NCBI GenBank assembly: GCA_021824845.1
Contig: JAKAJY010000100.1
Location: 1-5,041, forward strand
DNA from: an archaeon
Lineage (GTDB): Archaea > Thermoproteota > Nitrososphaeria > Nitrososphaerales > Nitrosopumilaceae
Direction: 5' to 3'
DNA length: 5,041 nt
A program made the translations under genes and the position numbers. The notes under the pieces are model-generated. The model was not told the origin of the DNA and did no database searches. It saw only the letters and a program-made list of their open reading frames with translations. Positions 1 through 4,660 of this stretch are shown here, piece after piece. How positions within the stretch are numbered: position 1 is the stretch's first letter; every line of letters begins with the position of its first letter.

Positions 1-1
1 A

Positions 2-151
2 ATCACGCGAGACAATACCAGCTTTTACATTTGTGGCTGGCAGGGAACAATTGATGGGGTAATGGAATTTTTGACACCGCAAGGATTTGTGACATATCAC
101 GACAAGCGCGATGACGGTAGCTTTGAAGTAAAGTACGAGTCATACGGATAA
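2..151 (+). CDS. Ferredoxin-NADP reductase-like FAD/NAD(P)-binding oxidoreductase, C-terminal fragment (5' end outside window)
   Basis: Only the last 49 codons are present, open from the window edge to TAA at 149-151. The fragment contains FYICGWQGTIDGV and, towards the end, KRDDGSFEVKYESYG. In the plant-type ferredoxin-NADP reductase superfamily a strand ending in a CG motif (YxCG or similar) closes the nicotinamide-binding lobe and is followed by a helix. The Y-I-C-G-W-Q-G stretch followed by a helix-like segment matches that position. The family uses FAD to pass electrons between NAD(P)H and ferredoxin or another one-electron carrier in the cytoplasm. A dicluster ferredoxin gene and an NAD kinase gene in the same window fit, but do not prove, a ferredoxin/NADP partner. 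The gene converges on the DUF1059 gene with 24 bases between the two stops. The subfamily cannot be settled from the C-terminus alone; another flavin oxidoreductase of the same superfamily is possible. Confidence 0.65.
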   Translation: MTRDNTSFYICGWQGTIDGVMEFLTPQGFVTYHDKRDDGSFEVKYESYG

Positions 152-168
152 ACAAATTTCAAAATTGT
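152..168. terminator. Possible weak shared terminator between convergent genes
   Basis: Directly after the FNR-like stop lies the AT-rich imperfect inverted repeat ACAAATTTCAAAATTGT. ACAA pairs with TTGT, with one A:A mismatch inside the stem and a tiny loop. It reads almost the same on both strands and lies between the two convergent stop codons at 151 and 176. A short T run follows on the plus strand (182-185). Archaeal termination depends mainly on U-rich tracts and the tracts here are short, so this is only a candidate. Confidence 0.25.
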
Positions 169-175
169 TGTAGAA

Positions 176-340
176 TTATCCTTTTCGTATAATGAATTGC
201 ATCAATGCCTCTTTGGAGTATTCGATGCCATGCTCTTCAGTTGAGTGAGTATTGTATTCTGTGATTACTTTTTCAACATCGTTTGCACTGGAAACAAAAT
301 CACAATCAAATCCATAATCTCGACATACCAGCTTGATCAC
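176..340 (-). CDS. DUF1059 family small protein (54 aa)
   Basis: This short minus-strand gene starts with GTG at 340-338 and ends with TAA at 178-176. The protein opens MIKLVCRDYGFDCDFV and ends FIIRKG. The C-R-D-x-G-x-D-C-x-F N-terminus, followed about 20 residues later by two histidines five apart (H32 and H37, in THSTEEH), is the signature I associate with DUF1059, a family of small proteins about 50-60 residues long found in archaea and bacteria with no established function. C6, C13, H32 and H37 could form a metal site; that is inference. The start is well constrained: a TAA in the same frame lies eight codons upstream of the GTG, with no ATG, GTG or TTG between. A TATA-like box centred about 25 bases upstream fits a leaderless mRNA beginning at or near the GTG. 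It lies 70 bases downstream of hemA on the same strand but seems to have its own promoter. Confidence 0.8.
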   Translation of the reverse strand: MIKLVCRDYGFDCDFVSSANDVEKVITEYNTHSTEEHGIEYSKEALMQFIIRKG

Positions 341-349
341 TTTTGTGAT
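336..349. repeat. Perfect inverted repeat over the DUF1059 start codon
   Basis: ATCAC, a TTTT spacer, then GTGAT: a perfect 5-base inverted repeat. On the coding (minus) strand one arm contains the GTG start codon and its next two bases. Given the TATA position, the expected transcription start falls inside this element. It could be an operator for a dimeric regulator, or, if transcription starts further upstream, an RNA hairpin hiding the start. The element is short enough to arise by chance. Confidence 0.35.
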
Positions 350-360
350 GTTTAGATTAT

Positions 361-370
361 CTTATTTATC
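361..370 (-). promoter_or_regulatory. TATA-like box for the DUF1059 gene
   Basis: On the minus strand this reads GATAAATAAG, with purine-rich GGAAATA just upstream where the TFB recognition element would sit. Its centre is about 25 bases from the GTG start at 340, which puts the expected archaeal transcription start at or within a base or two of the start codon. It lies in the 70-base gap after hemA. Confidence 0.55.
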
Positions 371-410
371 TATTTCCAGATTTGTAGAATGAGTCAGCTA
401 TGGTACAGAA

Positions 411-1655
411 CTATTTTTTTGCGGCAGTCGGCTTTGGAAGAATTCCATCTACGATTGAAGTGGTCAAATCGGTGATGATTTTGATCTTTTTCTCGTCTGT
501 TTCGCCAAGTAGTTCCAGTGCTTTTTCCAGTTCTTTTTTTCGCAGCGCATCTACGCTTGCGAACACATCGGTTACTTGTGGGCCCTGCTCAATTAGCTTC
601 ATTGTTGCCTCAATTACAGCAATCTCTTTTGCGATGATTTTCTCCACAGCAATAACGGTCTCTTCCTGTGCTTTGAGATCCCGCTCCTCCATTTCTGTGA
701 GCTGATCTCGGAACATTAGTTTGATTCCAGGTAGGGTCATTACAGTATCATCCACTGTTCTTGGATCAGAGATATCCAGAATCATCGTTCCCTTGGCGTT
801 GTTTTCCATTGTTAATCTTAGATTATCAAAGGTCAGCGCAAAATAGTCAGAGGTTGTTGCAACAAAGACAAAATCAAATTTGTTAAATTCCTTTAACGCT
901 TCTTTGAATCCAATTGGCTTACCGCCAAGTATTTTTGAAAAACCAGTGGCACGCTCTATTGTCATGCTACACACATCAAATTGGTATGCTCTTTTGTTGA
1001 GTGCCTTGGCTACCATTGCGGCAGTCTCTCCAGTGCCCATCAAAAGCACGCGTTTTTTTGCATCAAGACCTGCATTTTGTTCTGCTATTTTGACTGCCAT
1101 CTCTCCAAGTGATTTTGCACCTTTGTTGATTTGAGTCGAGTTTCTAATGCGGGTTGCGGTAAGAATCACTGTATCAAACAGTTTGTTGAGTATTTTATCA
1201 GAGGTCTTGGCAAGTTTTGCCCCAAGAATTGTTGCTTTTAGCTCGCCAAGGATGGTCTCATTTCCCACTACAACAGATTCGAGGCCGCACGCCAATCTTA
1301 GTAGATGTAGATAAACATCAGTATTGACATAGACTTCCAAGATTTGATCAAAATGATCAATGTCGTATTGTTCCAGTTCGGTTAGGGATTGCCAGGTTTC
1401 TCTGATTTTACTTATGATCAGGTTCTTGCCCTCAGACGATCTAAGGTCTGGTGAGTCAGTCTCCAGTACATTTACGGTAAATATCTCAACTCGGCTTTGT
1501 GTTTGGAGTATCACACATTCAGAGACACCCGGAATTTTTTTGAATGCCTCAGATGCGGCCGCAAGATCCTTAAATGAGAATCTGGCTAGACTGTGAATCG
1601 GTATATTCCTAAACGTAACGCGGACATTAATAACATTAAATGGACCATCAGTCAA
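411..1655 (-). CDS. hemA: Glutamyl-tRNA reductase (GluTR), atypical active site
   Basis: GluTR reduces the glutamate on Glu-tRNA(Glu) with NADPH to glutamate-1-semialdehyde, the first committed step of the C5 pathway to tetrapyrroles, in the cytoplasm. The protein is 414 residues, normal for the family. The N-terminal catalytic domain spans about residues 7-160, with the landmarks SRVEIF (54-59) and LLRLACGLES (118-127) followed by ILGEL. A Rossmann NADPH domain follows, with GTGE at 207-210 and ILDISDPRTV near 292-301. The C-terminal helical dimerisation domain covers about 320-405. Oddly, the family's catalytic motif STCNR reads QTQSR here, so the essential cysteine is Gln53. The start is TTG at 1655. 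No ATG or GTG is usable in frame, and a GTGATC Shine-Dalgarno-like site lies four bases upstream. The gene begins six bases after the coiled-coil gene's stop and is probably co-transcribed with it. Stop is TAG at 413-411. I am confident of the family, less so of catalytic competence. Confidence 0.93.
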   Translation of the reverse strand: MTDGPFNVINVRVTFRNIPIHSLARFSFKDLAAASEAFKKIPGVSECVILQTQSRVEIFTVNVLETDSPDLRSSEGKNLIISKIRETWQSLTELEQYDIDHFDQILEVYVNTDVYLHLLRLACGLESVVVGNETILGELKATILGAKLAKTSDKILNKLFDTVILTATRIRNSTQINKGAKSLGEMAVKIAEQNAGLDAKKRVLLMGTGETAAMVAKALNKRAYQFDVCSMTIERATGFSKILGGKPIGFKEALKEFNKFDFVFVATTSDYFALTFDNLRLTMENNAKGTMILDISDPRTVDDTVMTLPGIKLMFRDQLTEMEERDLKAQEETVIAVEKIIAKEIAVIEATMKLIEQGPQVTDVFASVDALRKKELEKALELLGETDEKKIKIITDLTTSIVDGILPKPTAAKK

Positions 1656-1659
1656 TTGT

Positions 1660-1665
1660 GATCAC
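1660..1665 (-). promoter_or_regulatory. Shine-Dalgarno-like site deciding the hemA TTG start
   Basis: The coding strand reads GTGATC followed by ACAA and then TTG. GTGATC is complementary to the GAUCAC segment at the usual archaeal 16S rRNA 3' end. The four-base spacer is reasonable. The site overlaps the TGA stop of the upstream gene (1664-1662), so ribosomes ending there are positioned to reinitiate at hemA. Confidence 0.5.
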
Positions 1666-2327
1666 TTGTGCTCCAGTTTGGCTCGGCCATTTTGTGCAGT
1701 GCGAAATACATTCATGCTATAGTAAAAGCTCTCATAGAGGGAGTCCAGATATTCTAATTCTTGCTCTGTGCGGGTGATGTCTTCTGGGATTGCATCTGGA
1801 TCATTTTTCAGATTAGCCAGTTTCTGTTTTGTTGTAGCTACAAGCTCTGCAATGCCAGATTCATAGTTTGATGTTCCTCCATATTCTACGCTAAGAACAT
1901 GCTTTGGCATGTATCGCGGTGTGGCATCGACTGGAATCTCGACTTTTTTTGATATTTCTTCTTGTTCTTCCTCGCTGAGCATGATTCTTTTTGGAATCAA
2001 GTCTTTTTTGTAGCGGAAGAACTCTGGTTCACCCATTTCTCTTCTGAAAATTCTTTCTTGGTTTCGTTTATTTGTGAGTGGTTTGCCTGTGGCGGATATT
2101 TGTGCAGATTTTGCTATTGCGGTATATTCTTTTTCTGCCTCGGCGACTGCCTTAGCCATAGCTGCCATTGCTGATTCATATTCTTTTTCTGCTGCCTCCA
2201 AAATCGCTTTTGCGGTTGCAAGCTTGGTAGCTGCAATCTCGGCCTGTGTTGTTGCAGCTTGAACTTGTGCTCCTGCGCGGGATGGCTTTTGTTCTTTTGG
2301 AACATCTTGAATACTATCAGACAACAA
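1662..2327 (-). CDS. Hypothetical alanine-rich coiled-coil protein upstream of hemA
   Basis: I do not recognise a named family. The 221-residue protein has three parts. A short polar leader (1-20) precedes an Ala/Lys/Glu-rich segment at about 21-77 (AAEKEYESAMAAMAKA and similar) that looks like a long helix or coiled coil. The middle (about 85-150) is mixed and contains KRNQERIFRREMGEP, several basic residues and a proline-bounded EIPVDATPRYMP stretch. The last part, about 155-221, is again helical and rich in Glu, Leu and Tyr. There are no cysteines, signal peptide or membrane segments, so it is probably cytoplasmic. The start is the first of two consecutive TTG codons (2327-2325). A frame stop lies upstream with no ATG or GTG between, and a TATA-like box is centred about 26 bases before it. 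hemA follows after six bases, so the two are very likely one transcript. A scaffold or partner role for GluTR is possible but only inferred. The second TTG is an alternative start. Confidence 0.75.
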   Translation of the reverse strand: MLSDSIQDVPKEQKPSRAGAQVQAATTQAEIAATKLATAKAILEAAEKEYESAMAAMAKAVAEAEKEYTAIAKSAQISATGKPLTNKRNQERIFRREMGEPEFFRYKKDLIPKRIMLSEEEQEEISKKVEIPVDATPRYMPKHVLSVEYGGTSNYESGIAELVATTKQKLANLKNDPDAIPEDITRTEQELEYLDSLYESFYYSMNVFRTAQNGRAKLEHK

Positions 2328-2348
2328 AATTATTCCATTTATGCTTAG

Positions 2349-2356
2349 ATTTTAAG
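2349..2356 (-). promoter_or_regulatory. TATA-like box for the coiled-coil/hemA unit
   Basis: The minus strand reads CTTAAAAT, preceded by A-rich GTAAAAA. The centre is about 25-26 bases upstream of the TTG at 2327, so transcription would begin at or next to the start codon (leaderless). It lies in the 91-base gap after the ferredoxin-fusion gene. Confidence 0.5.
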
Positions 2357-2396
2357 TTTTTACAAATATGGATTGGTCGAGCCGATCTACTTTTTC

Positions 2397-2417
2397 AAAA
2401 ATATATGTAAAATATGA
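2397..2417 (-). terminator. Possible T-rich terminator after the ferredoxin-fusion gene
   Basis: Just after the TAA stop at 2421-2419, the minus strand carries ATATTTTACATATATTTTT, with a TTTT and a TTTTT run. Archaeal RNA polymerase often terminates at such U-rich stretches without a strong hairpin. The next gene on this strand has its own promoter-like box 40-70 bases further on, so a break in transcription here is plausible. Confidence 0.35.
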
Positions 2418-2418
2418 T

Positions 2419-3375
2419 TTAGGATTTTCTCTGGAAGATTTTGATTGCCTGTGGTGGGCATACGCCTTCACATGCCAAACAAAAGATACAGTCAGGTTCA
2501 CGCGCCATAAGTGGTTTTTTTGCCGATGCCACATTTCCTGGCGTGTCAAACCATTCATACACCGAAACAGGGCATGCATCAATGCAAGCACCGTCTGCAA
2601 CGCAGATATCATAATCAACCGATACAAATTCGCCCCAAACACCCATGTTTGTGTTGTCTGTTCCCACACGGCCCCAAGTCTTGATGACGTTTTTGTTTGA
2701 TGCCACAGTGTATGGTATGGTAGCTGGCATGTGGGCCTTGTATTCCACATCTATTGGTCCAGGCTTTGGACCATCCAGTAATGCACCCATTACAGGTGCA
2801 GCTGTCTGAGACACTTCGACTTCTGGTTTTGGTTTTGGTTTTGCATCAGGAACTATTTTTGCAAATGGAGTTAGTTTTTCTAGTTCTGCTATTGCGTCAT
2901 CTTGTTCAAATTTCTTGCTCTTGACAAAATATTCAACCATCTTGTCTGCAAGGATAGTATTTCGCAGAATGGTATCAATTATCATCTTTGCATAATAGTC
3001 AGCCTTTTTGCGATAGTCCTTAATCCATTCCTGGTCGCCAAACTTTTCAATTGGGAATATCTGGTAAATGATATCAACTACCTCGCCGGATACAATCTCT
3101 ACTGTAATGGAGAGGTTTGCTTTTTGGTATCCCTTTGCATCTGGGTCTGGCATGTTCTCTTCAATCCAGTTGTAGGTAGCAAAGATTCGATCGGCATACA
3201 TATCCATTGAGAACGTCTTTTTGAGTCCATCAAAGACAGACTTCATCTCTAATGGGTCTTCTAGCTTTATTGGTAAACGATACAGTCCAAGCTTGTATCC
3301 ATGTAATGGATAGACACCCCTTTTTGCGGTAGGTGATTCCATTGTGTAAACTCGATCTTTTAGTAAAAGTGACAT
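2419..3375 (-). CDS. Dicluster (7Fe-type) ferredoxin fused to a large N-terminal domain of unknown function
   Basis: The 318-residue protein has two parts. Residues 1 to about 175 form a domain I cannot assign; it includes GVYPLHGYKLGLYRLP (20-35) and VEIVSGEVVDIIYQIFP (92-108). A Lys-Pro linker follows (179-184). The C-terminal part, about 235-318, resembles the Sulfolobus/Thermoplasma ferredoxins. Cluster I has C258, D261, C264 and C268-Pro (C-x2-D-x2-C-x3-C-P), the pattern of a [3Fe-4S] site or one with an Asp in place of a cysteine. Cluster II has C296, C299, C302 and C306-Pro (CxxCxxCxxxCP), a [4Fe-4S] site. The family carries electrons for 2-oxoacid oxidoreductases and FNR-type enzymes in the cytoplasm. 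Where Sulfolobus ferredoxin has a zinc-binding His (GVHG), this one has GVWG, so the zinc site is probably absent. The ATG at 3375 has a TATA-like box centred about 26 bases upstream; Met12 is a less likely start. Electron-transfer role is probable, the partner unknown. Confidence 0.88.
   Translation of the reverse strand: MSLLLKDRVYTMESPTAKRGVYPLHGYKLGLYRLPIKLEDPLEMKSVFDGLKKTFSMDMYADRIFATYNWIEENMPDPDAKGYQKANLSITVEIVSGEVVDIIYQIFPIEKFGDQEWIKDYRKKADYYAKMIIDTILRNTILADKMVEYFVKSKKFEQDDAIAELEKLTPFAKIVPDAKPKPKPEVEVSQTAAPVMGALLDGPKPGPIDVEYKAHMPATIPYTVASNKNVIKTWGRVGTDNTNMGVWGEFVSVDYDICVADGACIDACPVSVYEWFDTPGNVASAKKPLMAREPDCIFCLACEGVCPPQAIKIFQRKS
2824..2841 (-). repeat. Lys-Pro repeat linker inside the ferredoxin fusion
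   Basis: Three Lys-Pro units (residues 179-184) are encoded by a near-perfect six-base tandem repeat, seen as GGTTTT units on the plus strand. It separates the N-terminal domain from the ferredoxin part and probably forms an extended hinge. Such a repeat could vary in copy number between strains. Confidence 0.6.
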
Positions 3376-3397
3376 GTCATGGTTTGGTTGTATTTCT

Positions 3398-3405
3398 TAT
3401 TAAAA
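3398..3405 (-). promoter_or_regulatory. TATA-like box for the ferredoxin-fusion gene
   Basis: The minus strand reads TTTTAATA, centred about 26 bases upstream of the ATG at 3375. This fits a leaderless transcript and supports that ATG over the out-of-frame ATG five bases upstream, which runs into a stop after six codons. The box lies in the 36-base gap after the 103-residue gene. Confidence 0.55.
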
Positions 3406-3411
3406 TCTTAT

Positions 3412-3723
3412 TCATTCCGAATCATCAGGACATGTGAGTTCTCGCAGCTCAGTGTATTTTTTTTCCATTCTTTCTGCGTTTTCAAGCACTACCTCAAAAG
3501 AGTGATCTTTTTTTGGAAAGTACCACCTAATTGGTACCCAATGTCCAATTCCATCCACGTCATGGATCATGCCCTTATCTGCCAGAACATGATATCTCTC
3601 ATCAAGTGTCTGATCACGCACAGTAAGGCCTCGTTTTGTTCTGTCTTCCAATATAAGATCTGTGGATCCGTCCTTTATGAGATAAAACGAGCCCCTTTTT
3701 AGAATCGGCAGTTCTTGGCTCAA
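3412..3723 (-). CDS. Hypothetical 103-residue protein
   Basis: I do not recognise a family. The protein reads as a small soluble domain: an N-terminal strand-rich part (GSFYLIKDG, DLILEDRTKRGLTV) and a middle with HVLADKGMIHDVDGIGHWVP (residues 45-64). A charged helix (residues about 74-93, VVLENAERMEKKYTEL) leads to an acidic tail with a single Cys-Pro. The alternating hydrophobic pattern and absence of low-complexity sequence argue that it is real. The start must be TTG at 3723: a TAG lies four codons upstream in frame, and the next ATG (Met52) would remove half the protein. It starts one base after the rhodanese stop, with no visible Shine-Dalgarno, so translation is likely coupled to the rhodanese. 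The gene order suggests a job linked to that enzyme, but no function can be assigned. Confidence 0.75.
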   Translation of the reverse strand: MSQELPILKRGSFYLIKDGSTDLILEDRTKRGLTVRDQTLDERYHVLADKGMIHDVDGIGHWVPIRWYFPKKDHSFEVVLENAERMEKKYTELRELTCPDDSE

Positions 3724-3724
3724 C

Positions 3725-4570
3725 TTATTTTTCTACGGGGTTGCCTATCATGTTACCCCATTCGGTCCAAGAACCATCATAGTTTCGAACCTGTGGGTAG
3801 CCAAGCAGATATTTTAGAACAAACCAAGAGTGTGATGAGCGCTCACCGATTCTGCAATAGCAAATAATCTCCTTGTCTGGTGTGATTCCCTTTGGAACGT
3901 AGTTTTGTTTTAGCTCGTCCGGTGTCTTGAATGTGCCATCCGCATCATTTACAGCAGTTGCCCACGGAATGTTTTGTGCACCAGGTACGTGTCCGCCTCT
4001 TTGTGCATGCTCCATCGGATATTCCGGTGGCGCGGTTATCTCTCCGGTGAACTCTTTAGCAGAACGCACATCAACTAGTCCAATTTCTTTTCGGTCCAGT
4101 GCTCGCTTGACATCAAACAGATATGCACGTAGTCCTTCGTCCGGTGGAAGTGCCACATAATTGGTTGGTGTGATTTTTGGCTCATCAGTTGTGTAAGGCT
4201 TTTTTTCAAGCTCCCACTTTTTTCTGCCACCATTCATGATTTTGACATTTTTGTGGCCGTAATACTTGAAGACCCAAAACGCAAATGCTGCAAACCAGTT
4301 GTTAAAATCTCCATAAAGAATCACTTCTGCCTCAGGTGTGATTCCATTTCTCGACATTAATACCTCAAATTGTTTTTTATCAACAATATCGCGAGTTATC
4401 GGATCATTGATGTCACGCTTCCACCAGATCAAACTTGCGCCTGAAATATGGCCTTTACGATATCCATTTTCTGGATCATAGTCTACCTCAACTAGTTTTA
4501 GATTGCCGCTTGGTGGATTTTTTGATACCCAGTCTGTATCTACTAGGACCTCTGGATGTGCGTAACTCAT
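3725..4570 (-). CDS. Two-domain rhodanese, thiosulfate/3-mercaptopyruvate sulfurtransferase
   Basis: The 281-residue protein has the normal length and tandem-domain form of the family. The N-terminal rhodanese domain (about 5-125) carries HISGA and VILYGDFNNWFAAFAFW but has no cysteine at its active-site position, as expected for the inactive half. The C-terminal domain (about 145-278) has LVDVRSAKEFTGE, GGHVPGAQNIPW and the catalytic loop CRIGERS starting at Cys239, preceded by another Cys at 237. That loop and the NYDGSWTEWGN ending closely resemble the actinobacterial CysA-type thiosulfate sulfurtransferases as I remember them. These enzymes move sulfane sulfur from thiosulfate (or 3-mercaptopyruvate) to cyanide or thiols through a Cys persulfide, in the cytoplasm. 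No signal peptide is visible. The ATG at 4570 gives the expected N-terminus, and an AT-rich promoter-like box lies about 28 bases upstream. It heads a probable two-gene unit with the 103-residue gene. The natural sulfur donor cannot be decided from sequence. Confidence 0.93.
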   Translation of the reverse strand: MSYAHPEVLVDTDWVSKNPPSGNLKLVEVDYDPENGYRKGHISGASLIWWKRDINDPITRDIVDKKQFEVLMSRNGITPEAEVILYGDFNNWFAAFAFWVFKYYGHKNVKIMNGGRKKWELEKKPYTTDEPKITPTNYVALPPDEGLRAYLFDVKRALDRKEIGLVDVRSAKEFTGEITAPPEYPMEHAQRGGHVPGAQNIPWATAVNDADGTFKTPDELKQNYVPKGITPDKEIICYCRIGERSSHSWFVLKYLLGYPQVRNYDGSWTEWGNMIGNPVEK

Positions 4571-4594
4571 TTCAATTTTGAACCATTTTATGCA

Positions 4595-4602
4595 TAATTA
4601 AT
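4595..4602 (-). promoter_or_regulatory. TATA-like box for the rhodanese gene
   Basis: The minus strand reads ATTAATTA with an A run just upstream, centred about 28 bases before the ATG at 4570, giving a predicted 5' leader of zero to a few bases. The 90-base gap 4571-4660 holds this and the opposing NAD kinase promoter and nothing else I can identify. A second AT-rich stretch (CATAAAAT, 4585-4592) is closer to the gene and fits the archaeal spacing less well. Confidence 0.4.
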
Positions 4603-4629
4603 TTTTTCCATCACATCAAAAAACTACAT

Positions 4630-4637
4630 TTTTTAAA
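4630..4637 (+). promoter_or_regulatory. TATA-like box for the NAD kinase gene
   Basis: TTTTTAAA is centred about 27 bases upstream of the TTG at 4661, again predicting a leaderless start at that codon. The GGAAGGGG directly before the TTG is too close to act as a normal Shine-Dalgarno site, which fits leaderless translation. Confidence 0.5.
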
Positions 4638-4660
4638 CAAAGTCATACAAAAGGAAGGGG

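Noticed and set aside
400..705. Plus-strand open frame of 101 codons
   Set aside because: Serine-rich antisense shadow of the 3' end of hemA, with no independent promoter or family signal.
2379..2391. Short hairpin (GGTCG-AGC-CGATC) in the gap after the ferredoxin gene
   Set aside because: Only a five-base stem with a wobble pair and a three-base loop, and no T run positioned after it on the minus strand; not convincing as a terminator or RNA element.
2352..2750. Minus-strand open frame of 132 codons overlapping the ferredoxin gene
   Set aside because: It is a shifted frame of the same strand, rich in His, Trp and Gln; the ferredoxin frame over the same bases has the full Cys motifs.
3363..3380. 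ATG at 3380 just upstream of the ferredoxin start, giving a six-codon overlapping frame
   Set aside because: It is out of frame and stops at once. With the TATA box 26 bases before 3375 the transcript would probably start downstream of it, so a leader peptide is unlikely.
3611..3618. Another TGATCAC occurrence resembling the repeat near 336 and 1658
   Set aside because: It lies inside the coding sequence of the 103-residue gene with no symmetric partner or promoter, so it looks like chance.
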